Assembly: GCF_027913215.1 (NCBI RefSeq)
Contig: NZ_CP115784.1
Span: 1,550,001-1,614,000 of the forward strand
DNA length: 64,000 nt
Source of the DNA: Paracoccus aerodenitrificans
Lineage (GTDB): Bacteria; Pseudomonadota; Alphaproteobacteria; Rhodobacterales; Rhodobacteraceae
Direction of reading: 5' to 3'
Of the stretch, positions 44,623 through 51,724 are shown one piece after another (position 1 is the first letter of the stretch; each line of letters starts with the position of its first letter). Both the position numbers and the translations under genes were made by a program. A model generated the notes under the pieces. That model saw only the letters and a list, made by a program, of their open reading frames with translations. It had not been told where the DNA came from and searched no databases.

Positions 44623-45546
44623 TCATGGCGCACTCCCGTCGTCGGCGCGGGCTACGAAAATGCTGCCGGTCGGCGGCTCCGTATCGACGGCATCGCGCAC
44701 CGGCACGGTCGCGCGGATGTCGCCGGATTGCGCCTCGGACGACGGCGTAGCGGCAATCCGCATGTCGGTCGAGCGCGTTACGAAGAGCGGTGCGTCGCGC
44801 CAGTCGGGCGGCGGCGGCGGTGTTAGTGCGGGTGTTTCACGCCCGGCCGAGCCGCCCAGGACCGGCGCAAGCGCGGCGACATAGGCGCGCGTCTCGGCGG
44901 GCAAGGCGCGGCCTGTCGTGCGATGCTCGTCGTAGCGGCCGGGACCGGCATTGTAGGCCGCGAGCATCGCGGCGACATTGCCGTAGCGGTTCCACATTTC
45001 GCGCAGATAAGCCGCGCCCGCCATGATGTTGTCGCGTGGATCGTAGGGATCGCGGCCGAGGCCATGGCGGACGCGCAGGCCGGCCCAGGTGTCGGGCATG
45101 ACCTGCATCAATCCCATCGCTCCGGCCGACGAAACCGCGCGCACATCGCCCGCGCTTTCGGCGCGCAGCACGGCGCGAATCCAGTGTTCGGGAATGCCGA
45201 AACGCTGCGAGGCTTCTGTGATGAAACTGGCGTAGGGATCGGCGGGATTCACGCGCGCGACGGGTGCCGCCTGCGCCGATACGGCGACCGGGCAGGCTGC
45301 GACCGCGAGCACGCCAGCCAGAAGGAGACCGGCATATCGTCCGATCTCCCTGCCTCCGTTCGACCTCCAGCCTGCCAGCGTGCTCGCTGCGGTCAAGGGC
45401 AAGGCGCGAGCGCCGGCCAAAGGCCGCCCCTGACCTTCGCTGCGCGCGCCGGCCGTCCGGTGGCCGAGCGGGACGACGGGATGAGACGGTTTTTTCGCGA
45501 ACAACGGGATGAGGGTTTTGAACGCGGGGATGACGCGATAGCGCAT
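44623..45546 (-). CDS. Lytic transglycosylase (conjugation-associated)
   Basis: 307 residues; cuts peptidoglycan to let the mating channel through. SLT domain at about 115-225: WIRAVLRAESAGD with the catalytic Glu near 128, SSAGAMGLMQVMPDTW, and NIMAGAAYLREMWNRYGN...AAYNAGPGR. A hydrophobic segment YAGLLLAGVLAVAACPVAVSAQA (about 75-97) is the secretion signal, unusually far from the start; initiation may be further downstream. The Pro-rich C-terminus is variable. It is transcribed with DUF736 and TraF genes. Confidence 0.88.
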   Translation of the reverse strand: MRYRVIPAFKTLIPLFAKKPSHPVVPLGHRTAGARSEGQGRPLAGARALPLTAASTLAGWRSNGGREIGRYAGLLLAGVLAVAACPVAVSAQAAPVARVNPADPYASFITEASQRFGIPEHWIRAVLRAESAGDVRAVSSAGAMGLMQVMPDTWAGLRVRHGLGRDPYDPRDNIMAGAAYLREMWNRYGNVAAMLAAYNAGPGRYDEHRTTGRALPAETRAYVAALAPVLGGSAGRETPALTPPPPPDWRDAPLFVTRSTDMRIAATPSSEAQSGDIRATVPVRDAVDTEPPTGSIFVARADDGSAP

Positions 45547-45551
45547 GGCTT

Positions 45552-45887
45552 TCAGTCCCGCCCGCCGCGCGGCTTCGGGCGGCTCCAGTGCAGCGACCAG
45601 GCCGACTTGTCGTTGCTGTGCTGGAAGAGATTGGCGCGGATCGGCTGCGGCAGTGCGGGGTCGTCGATCACCAGCGAAATGTAGTCGCCGGCCTTTTCCC
45701 CGACCTCCTTCCAGCCCGCGCCGACCTCCGGGCCATCCTCTGCGCCGTGAAGAACGCGATAGGCGGGCGCGTTCTCCGCGTCCGATGGTTCGGCGGGAAC
45801 GATCGTCAGTTCGCGGTAAAGGGTGAGCGTATGAACACGGCCCACGAAGGTTTCGTTTTCGGCGGTGAATTGACCGATCTGAGGCAT
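45552..45887 (-). CDS. DUF736 protein
   Basis: 111 residues, MPQIGQFTAENETFVGRVHTL onward, with YRVLHG...EVGAGWKEVGEKAGDYISLVIDDP. It is the single-domain DUF736 family, nearly always found in ICEs and plasmids of this kind between lytic transglycosylase and TraF genes. The function is unknown; small beta-rich cytosolic protein. GGAG precedes ATG 45887. Confidence 0.88.
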   Translation of the reverse strand: MPQIGQFTAENETFVGRVHTLTLYRELTIVPAEPSDAENAPAYRVLHGAEDGPEVGAGWKEVGEKAGDYISLVIDDPALPQPIRANLFQHSNDKSAWSLHWSRPKPRGGRD

Positions 45888-45917
45888 GACAGTCTCCTTG
45901 GCGGTGAGGTTGAAAGA

Positions 45918-45946
45918 CCATCGGCGGGCACCGCTCCCGCCGATGG
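45918..45946. other. 11-bp perfect hairpin between traF and the DUF736 gene
   Basis: CCATCGGCGGG (45918-45928) pairs with CCCGCCGATGG (45936-45946), 31 bases before the DUF736 start. On the minus strand it is followed by TCTTTC. It may reduce read-through or stabilise the downstream message. Confidence 0.5.
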
Positions 45947-45954
45947 GAAAGCGG

Positions 45955-46500
45955 TCAGCGTGTCGGCGCGCGCCATTCGTAGCGGCCGTCGCCTTCCTCA
46001 TCGGTCCAGAGCGGCAGCGCCCGGCCGATGACGGAACTTGCGGGGATGGGTCCGAAGTAACGGCCGTCCAGGCTGTCGCGGACTTCCCAATTCATGAGGA
46101 AGATTTCGCCGTCTCCGACGACGCGGCAGCCCTGCCAGACCGGCAGATCGCGGCCGATCCTGTCGCGGTCCAGCGCTTCGCCCATCTCCACGCCATCGAC
46201 GGTGATCGTGGATCGCGAGCGGCAAACCCGTTGCCCAGGAAGGCCAAGGACGCGCTTCAGGAGCGGCACGCCGCGACCGACATAACCGCGCTCGACCATG
46301 AAGGTGGCGAGCGGTTCGGGCGGCATGACGGCGACCAGCTCTGGCACCTCGATCCGCTCGGTGGGTGCGACAGTGTAGAAGCCGATGGGGGCGCTGGCCG
46401 TGGCGTTCCAGATGAGTTTCGTAGGCGTCGGGATGAAAGCCGCGACGGCGACGCCGACGCCCACGAAATACGTCACCATGATGTAGCCGAACCGCGTCAT
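45955..46500 (-). CDS. traF: TraF-type S26 signal peptidase
   Basis: 181 residues, conjugative pilin-processing peptidase. Membrane anchor VTYFVGVGVAVAAF (about 9-22), catalytic Ser in SAPIGFY near 37 and Lys in PLLKRVLGLPGQ near 82, then VWQGCRVVGDGEIFLMNW and DSLDGRYFGPIPASSVIGRA. It complements the trbC pilin located 20 kb away in the trb block. Overlaps the upstream DUF2840 gene by four bases. Confidence 0.93.
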   Translation of the reverse strand: MTRFGYIMVTYFVGVGVAVAAFIPTPTKLIWNATASAPIGFYTVAPTERIEVPELVAVMPPEPLATFMVERGYVGRGVPLLKRVLGLPGQRVCRSRSTITVDGVEMGEALDRDRIGRDLPVWQGCRVVGDGEIFLMNWEVRDSLDGRYFGPIPASSVIGRALPLWTDEEGDGRYEWRAPTR

Positions 46501-47015
46501 GGCTCGAACCTCCGGCGATGGAGCCAGGCGGCGTGTCGTTCCGGCGTGTAGTCGCGCGGCTCCAGACCGGCAGCTAGACGGTTGTGGACGTGTCGCCAGT
46601 GATCCGGCGCGGCATCGGCCGGATCGAGGCCGAGCGCTTCCACCGCGTCGATGGCGGCAAGCGCGCGTTGCACCTTCGCCCAGCTATCGAGGCGGAGCAG
46701 GATGTCGCCGCCGGGGCGGACGAAAGGCAGCGTCTGGAACGGCTCGCCGCGGCCAATGGCACGCACGATGTCGATGCGCGAAATCACCGTGCCATGCTCG
46801 CCCGCCGCCCAGCGGACGAAGGCGAAGACACTTTCCGGCGCGAAGCCGACGAGGCTGCGGCGACGGTCGATGATCTGTTCGTAGCTCTTGCGGCCGAACC
46901 GTATCCAGCGCTCGACTTTGCGCTTGTCGAAAGTCAGTTCGACCAATGTGGTGAAGGGCGCAGGCCCGTCCGGCAACGGACGGCCGTGCAAGCGGCGGGC
47001 CGCGTTGCCGGTCAT
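46497..47015 (-). CDS. DUF2840 protein
   Basis: 172 residues. TLVELTFDKRKVERWIRFGR, FVRWAAGEHGTVISRIDIVRA and GGDILLRLDSWAKVQRALAAIDAVEALGLDP match the DUF2840 family found in this operon in many ICEs. Role unknown. The four-base overlaps on both sides (traF, RHH) show coupled translation. Confidence 0.87.
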   Translation of the reverse strand: MTGNAARRLHGRPLPDGPAPFTTLVELTFDKRKVERWIRFGRKSYEQIIDRRRSLVGFAPESVFAFVRWAAGEHGTVISRIDIVRAIGRGEPFQTLPFVRPGGDILLRLDSWAKVQRALAAIDAVEALGLDPADAAPDHWRHVHNRLAAGLEPRDYTPERHAAWLHRRRFEP

Positions 47016-47266
47016 GTCGGATCTCCTTCGATGGATGGAAATTCGCGCGCGAGCAGGTCGCGCAGCATGTCGGTGACGGTGATGCCGCGCCGAAAGGCCA
47101 CGACCTTGATGCGCCCGCGCAACTCGGGCGTGATGTCGATCGTCAGGCGGGCGGTGAACGCCTCGCCAGCAACCTTGCTGGTGGACGGCGTGTCAGCAGC
47201 CTTGATCCAGCTATCGGGATTGCCCGGCCGAGATGCGAAGCCGGGCTTGCGGGTGCGTCCGGTCAT
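47012..47266 (-). CDS. Ribbon-helix-helix partner of ParA
   Basis: 84 residues; a disordered basic N-terminus (TGRTRKPGFASRPGNPDSW) and a C-terminal ribbon-helix-helix: FTARLTIDITPELRGRIKVVAFRRGITVTDMLRDLL. Position directly after parA with a four-base overlap suggests a centromere-binding ParG/ParB substitute. Confidence 0.78.
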   Translation of the reverse strand: MTGRTRKPGFASRPGNPDSWIKAADTPSTSKVAGEAFTARLTIDITPELRGRIKVVAFRRGITVTDMLRDLLAREFPSIEGDPT

Positions 47267-47916
47267 GGCGCGGAACTCCCGATACCGATGCTGTCGATCT
47301 CGGCGGCAAGCGCGGCAATCTCGCGCGCGGCCCGGCTGTCGGCGTCGATCTCGGATGCGAGCCGGCCGGACTGCGCGGCATCGGCGAAGACGACGCGCTG
47401 GCCGATGGTCGTGGCAAGCACCGGCGGATCGTGATCGGCAAGCGTCTCAGCCGTCTCGCGGGCGATGACGGTGCGGGCGCCGCAACGGTTGAGCACGAAA
47501 CGGGCGGCGAGGTCTGGCCGGTAGATGCGCGCTTCCCTGAGAAGCGTCAGCATCTCGGCCGAGGCCCAGCCGTCGAAAGGAGACGGCTGCACCGGGATCA
47601 GCACCAGGTCGGCAGCCAGCAGCGCCGAGCGCATCAGAGCGGCGACGCGGGGTGGCCCGTCTATGACGACGTGATCGGCGTCACGGGCCAGTTCAGGGGC
47701 TTCCCGGTGCAAGGTGTCACGGGCCAGGCCGATGGTGCTGAACAGCCTTGGCAGCCCCTCATGGCTTCGTGTCTGTGACCAGTCGAGCGCGGAGCCTTGC
47801 GGATCGGCGTCGATCAGGATGACGCGCTGGCCGCGCTGCGCCCAGGCTCCGGCGAGATGCAGCGCCAGCGTGGTCTTACCGACGCCGCCCTTTTGATTGA
47901 GGAGCGCGACGATCAT
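47263..47916 (-). CDS. parA: ParA-family partition ATPase
   Basis: 217 residues, the short ParA type. Deviant Walker A NQKGGVGKTTLALHLAG at residues 7-23, DADPQGSALDW and IDGPPRVAALMRSALLAAD as the Walker B region. Probably stabilises the circular or replicating form of the ICE together with the RHH protein and RepA. Coupled by four-base overlaps to repA and the RHH gene. Confidence 0.93.
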   Translation of the reverse strand: MIVALLNQKGGVGKTTLALHLAGAWAQRGQRVILIDADPQGSALDWSQTRSHEGLPRLFSTIGLARDTLHREAPELARDADHVVIDGPPRVAALMRSALLAADLVLIPVQPSPFDGWASAEMLTLLREARIYRPDLAARFVLNRCGARTVIARETAETLADHDPPVLATTIGQRVVFADAAQSGRLASEIDADSRAAREIAALAAEIDSIGIGSSAP

Positions 47917-48953
47917 GGCGCACCTCGTCGGGCAAAACCGGCACTGGCACCGGCACCACGGATCGCGTGCGCGCGCGTCAAAGAAGAAGAGTTAGATTCT
48001 TTGTTAGATTCTTCTATAGAGTCCGGCGGGCGATTTGCGCCTAATGTCCCGATACTGCGTGCGCCTAATGTCCCGATAGGATTCACATGTTTATCCACAG
48101 GCACTGTGGATAGATTTTCGGGCAGAAAACGCAGCAGTTCGCGCCCGTCTTCCCATTCGCTCTGGAGGAGGTAGCCGGGCAGAGATTGACGTGCCGCGAT
48201 CCTGCGCAGGTCGAGCGCAAAGTCGGACGGTCGCGCCGCGCTGCCGGATTTCTGGTGAAGGTGGGAGACCTCGAACGCCCAGCCCTCGGGCTGGCGACCG
48301 GCGTGTTTACGGGCGACGCGATACAGCCATCGTTCGATCCCGCCGGTCAGCCGGAAATAGGCCGGGTCGATGGTCAGGACCAGCGAGCGATCGATGACGC
48401 TGTTGTAGAACCATTCGGGCAGGACGAACTCCATGCCCTCGACGCGGCCGGTGCGCGTCGTCATCTCTTCCCACTCGTTAATCCATGAGAATTGCCTGCG
48501 CCGCCAATGCTTGCCGTTGCGGATGGTCGTGGCGATGACGGTGGATTGCAGGCGCGAGAGCGCGGCCTTGAGCAGCAGATAATCGCGGTTTCCGGTGGCC
48601 CGCCCGATCGAGCGCAAGAGCTGATAGGGCATGAAACGGAAGAACCGCGAGGTGGGGATGCCGTTGTTCTCGGCCGCGACGATCTGCGAGGCGGCCCAGA
48701 TCAGCACATCGGCATCCCAGATCGTCGCCATGCCATGTTCGGGCATGGCCAGCACCTGCACCTCGACATCGGCGGCCCGGTAGAGGATCGGCGTGGTGCG
48801 GGGCCGCTTCGCCAGCGAGAAGAACGGCCGCTCCATCAGATCGCGCTGGTCGCGCGGCGCGGCGTCGCCGGTCGCCACGATGAACGGGTCCAGGCGGGTG
48901 CGCTCGCTGTCTTCACTCCGCTGCGCGGGTCTGGGATCGTCGTCGCGCAGCAT
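47913..48953 (-). CDS. repA: RPA-family replication initiator RepA
   Basis: 346 residues. LMERPFFSLAKRPRTTPILY, ATIWDADVLIWAASQI, FMPYQLLRSIGRATG and LTIDPAYFRLTGGIERWLYRVARKHAG are typical of the plasmid RPA (replication initiator A) family. The C-terminal 60 residues are low complexity and contain repeated IGTLGA and ESN motifs encoded by exact DNA repeats. An ICE with its own initiator may replicate after excision. The start abuts the excisionase-like gene stop; parA overlaps its end. Confidence 0.9.
   Translation of the reverse strand: MLRDDDPRPAQRSEDSERTRLDPFIVATGDAAPRDQRDLMERPFFSLAKRPRTTPILYRAADVEVQVLAMPEHGMATIWDADVLIWAASQIVAAENNGIPTSRFFRFMPYQLLRSIGRATGNRDYLLLKAALSRLQSTVIATTIRNGKHWRRRQFSWINEWEEMTTRTGRVEGMEFVLPEWFYNSVIDRSLVLTIDPAYFRLTGGIERWLYRVARKHAGRQPEGWAFEVSHLHQKSGSAARPSDFALDLRRIAARQSLPGYLLQSEWEDGRELLRFLPENLSTVPVDKHVNPIGTLGARSIGTLGANRPPDSIEESNKESNSSSLTRAHAIRGAGASAGFARRGAP
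48036..48078. repeat. Two 19-bp direct repeats inside repA, 24 bp apart
   Basis: TGCGCCTAATGTCCCGATA occurs at 48036-48054 and 48060-48078, a 24-bp period, and encodes the repeated IGTLGA peptide on the minus strand. A second pair, GTTAGATTCTT, occurs at 47991-48001 and 48003-48013. They may be initiator-binding iterons lying within the coding region. Confidence 0.6.
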
Positions 48954-49226
48954 TTACAGCTCGTCCCGCTCTTGTGGCGTCAGCGGGCGGGCGGGAAAGA
49001 CGGTGCCTGCGTTTTCGTCGCGGGTGGATTTACGGGTGCCGATGGCGCTCCACGCTTCCAGATCGCGGACGGCGTAGAGGACGCGGCCGCCGATCTTGCG
49101 GTAGGTCGGCCCGGTGCCATAGGTGCGATGTTTCTCAAGGGTGCGGACGGACAAGCCGAGGAAGCGTGCGGCTTCCTTTGTGCGCAGCAGGCGCGGCGGC
49201 AGGTCCGCATTGGGGCGGATGGCCAT
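48954..49226 (-). CDS. AlpA/MerR-like excisionase, RdfS-like
   Basis: 90 residues. LPPRLLRTKEAARFLGLSVRTLEKHRTYGTGPTYRKIGGRVLYAVRDLEAW is the HTH_17/AlpA excisionase fold. It heads the operon repA-parA-RHH-DUF2840-traF-DUF736-transglycosylase-relaxase, the same relation that RdfS has to the transfer operon of ICEMlSymR7A. ATG 49226 is preceded by GGAGAGA. Its promoter region contains the 41-bp element also found before the recombinase operon. Directionality-factor role is inferred, notably because the integrase here is a serine recombinase. Confidence 0.78.
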   Translation of the reverse strand: MAIRPNADLPPRLLRTKEAARFLGLSVRTLEKHRTYGTGPTYRKIGGRVLYAVRDLEAWSAIGTRKSTRDENAGTVFPARPLTPQERDEL

Positions 49227-49368
49227 GGGATCTCTCTCCAGTTCGTCAGACAGGCGGCTGTCGAAGCGACAGCGGGCTGTGGCGAACGATGGCGAGGGAC
49301 CGGCGGCCTGTAGCGTGCCGCAGTTGCGCCTATGCGCTGGCGGCACCCCCTCATCTGGGGGTATCGAT
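49227..49368 (-). promoter_or_regulatory. Excisionase-operon promoter with shared 41-bp element (49310-49350)
   Basis: Second copy of the element at 16549-16589 (38/41 identical), 84 bp before ATG 49226. It holds the TGCCGC/GCGGCA dyad. Between element and gene is a 7-bp hairpin, GCTGTCG-AAG-CGACAGC type, at 49253-49269. ACCCCC/GGGGGT flanks lie at about 49345-49361. Confidence 0.7.
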
Positions 49369-49455
49369 CCAAAAAGGTGAGAGATTTCAGCGTTTCACCG
49401 CCGACTGCGCCGATTAGCTCAAGACAATCGGGCGCGAGTCAGCTAAGGGTAGAAG

Positions 49456-49674
49456 CGGAGCAGACGCGCTGCTCCGGGGCGTCGAAACCCCTCTGTTACC
49501 GCTTGGTGCTGGCCGTTACGGCACCGCACTCCTTGACCTATGGTCGGGGAGCCTGTGGCGTATACAACAGGCTTTCCGAGCTAAAGGCCATGGGGCCGTG
49601 TAACAGCGGTTTCGAACTCCCCGATCACCAGGAGTCAGAGAGTTTATCTGCGGGGGCGCACCGCAGGCACTCTC
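49456..49674 (+). ncRNA. Candidate multibranched structured RNA / leader of the QseM-like gene
   Basis: Long-range complementarity closes the region in three blocks: CGGGG (49475-49479) with CCCCG (49619-49623), TCGAAACC (49482-49489) with GGTTTCGA (49608-49615), and GTTAC (49495-49499) with GTAAC (49600-49604). Inside are hairpins at 49505-49525 (GGTGC/GCACC), 49529-49551 (CTCC-GACC/GGTC-GGAG), 49552-49571 (CCTGT/ACAGG) and 49586-49597 (GGCC/GGCC). A nested stem GAGAGT/CTGCGG...CCGCAG/ACTCTC (49638-49674) stands just before the ribosome site of the downstream gene. CGGAGCAG/CTGCTCCG (49456-49476) competes with the closing stem. Strand is inferred from the downstream gene. Confidence 0.5.
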
Positions 49675-49694
49675 CTGAAGAAAGGGGAATGATT

Positions 49695-49982
49695 ATGCGG
49701 GTTCCCGTCGAACTTGATCCCGATGTGGATGATGTTGCGCCGACAGGCGACGAGATCACCACCTATGATGAACAGCATTTCGTGACCTATCTGCGGCTTC
49801 TCGATGCCAAGGCCGAGGATGCCGACTGGAAGGAGGTGGCGCGGATCGTGCTGCACCGCGATCCGGTCGCGGAGGAAATGCGCAGCTATCGGTGCTGGCA
49901 AAGCCATCTCGAACGAGCGCAATGGCTGTCGCGCGAGGGATATAAACGAATACTGGAGCAGGCCGCGGCAAATAGGGATTGA
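49695..49982 (+). CDS. Acidic DUF2285-only protein, QseM-like antiactivator candidate
   Basis: 95 residues. EITTYDEQHFVTYLRLLDAK...WKEVARIVLH...SREGYKRIL aligns by eye with the C-terminal half of the DUF2285 protein at 51157-51678 (WHILSLRALDARL...YRAIAEVLLG...RGGYRLLL). Charge count gives about 21 acidic to 13 basic residues. In ICEMlSymR7A, QseM is a negatively charged stand-alone DUF2285 that binds the DUF6499 domain of FseA and blocks it. ATG 49695 lies seven bases after AAAGGGG; ATG 49689 is too close. Divergent from the excisionase-like gene, with a structured interval between. Confidence 0.72.
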   Translation: MRVPVELDPDVDDVAPTGDEITTYDEQHFVTYLRLLDAKAEDADWKEVARIVLHRDPVAEEMRSYRCWQSHLERAQWLSREGYKRILEQAAANRD

Positions 49983-50066
49983 AGGTCGTTATTGACCAGT
50001 CTGGATTTCAGCTTGCCTCTTGTCGCAGGTTTCGGAATTCTTGCGACATAGGGGCGGAGTAAAGAT

Positions 50067-51047
50067 TTGAACAATATTCGAGAAAACCTCGAAACACAGC
50101 AGGTCCGAATATATTTCGGCGCGGTCGTTTTGGCTGCGATAATTGCTTTGCTTGTTCCGGGAACGACTGAGCTAGAAAGCGTCGTCAATCCAACGCTGGC
50201 TCTGATGCTGTTCGTCACTTTCCTACAGGTGCCCCTTGCTGATCTTGGGCGAGCCTTCGCCCGCGTTCGGTTCCTTCTGGCGCTGCTCGTGACAAATTTC
50301 GTAGTGGTGCCGATCCTCGTTGCGGCCCTTATCCAACTCCTGCCGGCCGAACCGATGTTGCGCCTTGGCGTCCTGTTCGTGCTGCTTACGCCCTGCATCG
50401 ACTACGTTGTGACGTTCTCGCATCTAGGCCGGGCCGATGCGCGGTTGCTGCTGGCGTCAACGCCGGCGCTACTCATCCTGCAAATGGTGCTGTTGCCCGT
50501 TTATCTTGGTTTTTTTCTCGGAGCAGATGCGGCGAACCTCGTGCGGATGGGGCCGTTCCTTCATGCCTTTATCTGGCTGATCGCGGTTCCTCTCGTACTG
50601 GCAGCGCTCGTGCAGACTTGGGCGAGCCGCAACCGGACGGGGGAGCGTGCTGCAACGGTTCTCGGGGTCTTGCCCGTCCCGGCTACCGCGCTCGTTCTGT
50701 TCGTCGTCATCGCCGCCGTGGTGCCGCAGCTCGGGCCAGCGATCGACGGTGCAATGCGCGTTGTGCCAATCTATGTCGCCTTTGCGATCCTCGCCCCCTT
50801 GATCGGCTGGGGTGTCGGCCGGCTGTTCAGGCTTGAAGCATCGGCCGGCCGCGCAATCGCGTTCAGCGCCGCCACCAGAAATTCGCTCGTGGTGTTGCCG
50901 CTCGCCTTCGCTGTGCCGGGTGCGGTGCCTATCCTGCCAGCGATCATCGTCACGCAAACGCTGGTCGAATTAATAAGCGAATTGATCTATATGCGGCTAA
51001 TTCCGAGGCTTGGTGCGGCCGAACCTCTTGATCCGCTGAAATTCTAA
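50067..51047 (+). CDS. SBF/ACR3-like arsenic or organic anion permease
   Basis: 326 residues, about ten hydrophobic segments, BASS/SBF fold. VVNPTLALMLFVTFLQVPLADLGRAF and LRLGVLFVLLTPCIDYVVTFSHLG, the latter with the Cys-containing segment seen in ACR3-type arsenite carriers; FSAATRNSLVVLPLAFAVPGA near the end is likewise typical. TTG start with GGCGGAG seven bases upstream. No arsR or arsC is present, so substrate assignment stays open. It separates the QseM-like gene from the DUF2285/DUF6499 pair on the opposite strand. Confidence 0.75.
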   Translation: MNNIRENLETQQVRIYFGAVVLAAIIALLVPGTTELESVVNPTLALMLFVTFLQVPLADLGRAFARVRFLLALLVTNFVVVPILVAALIQLLPAEPMLRLGVLFVLLTPCIDYVVTFSHLGRADARLLLASTPALLILQMVLLPVYLGFFLGADAANLVRMGPFLHAFIWLIAVPLVLAALVQTWASRNRTGERAATVLGVLPVPATALVLFVVIAAVVPQLGPAIDGAMRVVPIYVAFAILAPLIGWGVGRLFRLEASAGRAIAFSAATRNSLVVLPLAFAVPGAVPILPAIIVTQTLVELISELIYMRLIPRLGAAEPLDPLKF

Positions 51048-51156
51048 ATCTGCGACAGATTGCCCCCGGAAAATCAGCGTATTCCTTGTCATATGTTTCT
51101 GTTGCAAGTGGCAGAGCACTTCGACAATCGTGGCAGCAGGAGCGCACGGTCGACGA

Positions 51157-51678
51157 TCATCGCTTGCCGGGTTTGACCGGATAATGCAGCAATAGCCTAT
51201 ATCCACCGCGCATCATCCTGATACCGTGGGCGACAAGACGGCGGGCCTTGTTCTTGGCTGGATCGGCCTCAAAATCCTCCTTCGTGCCGTGAAAGCCGAG
51301 CAGGACTTCGGCGATCGCGCGGTAGCTCTCGCCTCGTAGGCGGGCGTCGAGCGCGCGCAGGGACAGGATATGCCATTCCCGGAGTTGGTCGGGCAGGACG
51401 CCCATGGGCGGGCCAGGCCGACGCCGTGTGAGGGATCGCCAGAGGCGACGCGCCGCATGGACGCGAAGCTCCAGAAATGAATCCATCGGTAAGGTCACGG
51501 CATAGAAAGCGGCGGCGTCGAGCACCGCGTTCGGCACCCAGAACTGATGCGCGATGTCGCCAACCTGCCAGACGCCATGCCAGCCATCGGCCGCGCGTCG
51601 TAGGTCGAGACCATTGAGATGGGCGAGAGCGACAAGCGGCTCCGTTTCTGCGGCCTCCTGTTCGACGGGCGACAGCAT
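51157..51678 (-). CDS. DUF2285 half of an FseA-like activator
   Basis: 173 residues from ATG 51678; basic C-terminus (GGYRLLLHYPVKPGKR). The DUF2285 extended-turn helix-turn-helix lies at about 100-165. The same frame is open upstream to the DUF6499 gene and reads DASPDRQPPFWSPRLQPQAV before the ATG; FWSP...V is the usual linker between DUF6499 and DUF2285 in fused proteins. So the ATG is probably not the natural start: most product should come from a +1 shift at 51739-51742, giving a protein of about 260 residues. See the finding. Confidence 0.8.
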   Translation of the reverse strand: MLSPVEQEAAETEPLVALAHLNGLDLRRAADGWHGVWQVGDIAHQFWVPNAVLDAAAFYAVTLPMDSFLELRVHAARRLWRSLTRRRPGPPMGVLPDQLREWHILSLRALDARLRGESYRAIAEVLLGFHGTKEDFEADPAKNKARRLVAHGIRMMRGGYRLLLHYPVKPGKR

Positions 51679-51724
51679 GACCGCCTGTGGCTGAAGGCGC
51701 GGAGACCAGAACGGGGGCTGGCGA

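Noticed and set aside
44310..44633. N-terminal extension of the relaxase
   Set aside because: No conservation and no ribosome site; GGAGG precedes the ATG at 44309.
49332..49694. N-terminal extension of the QseM-like protein
   Set aside because: The frame is open, but the composition is not protein-like, the region folds into nested inverted repeats, and a good ribosome site precedes ATG 49695.
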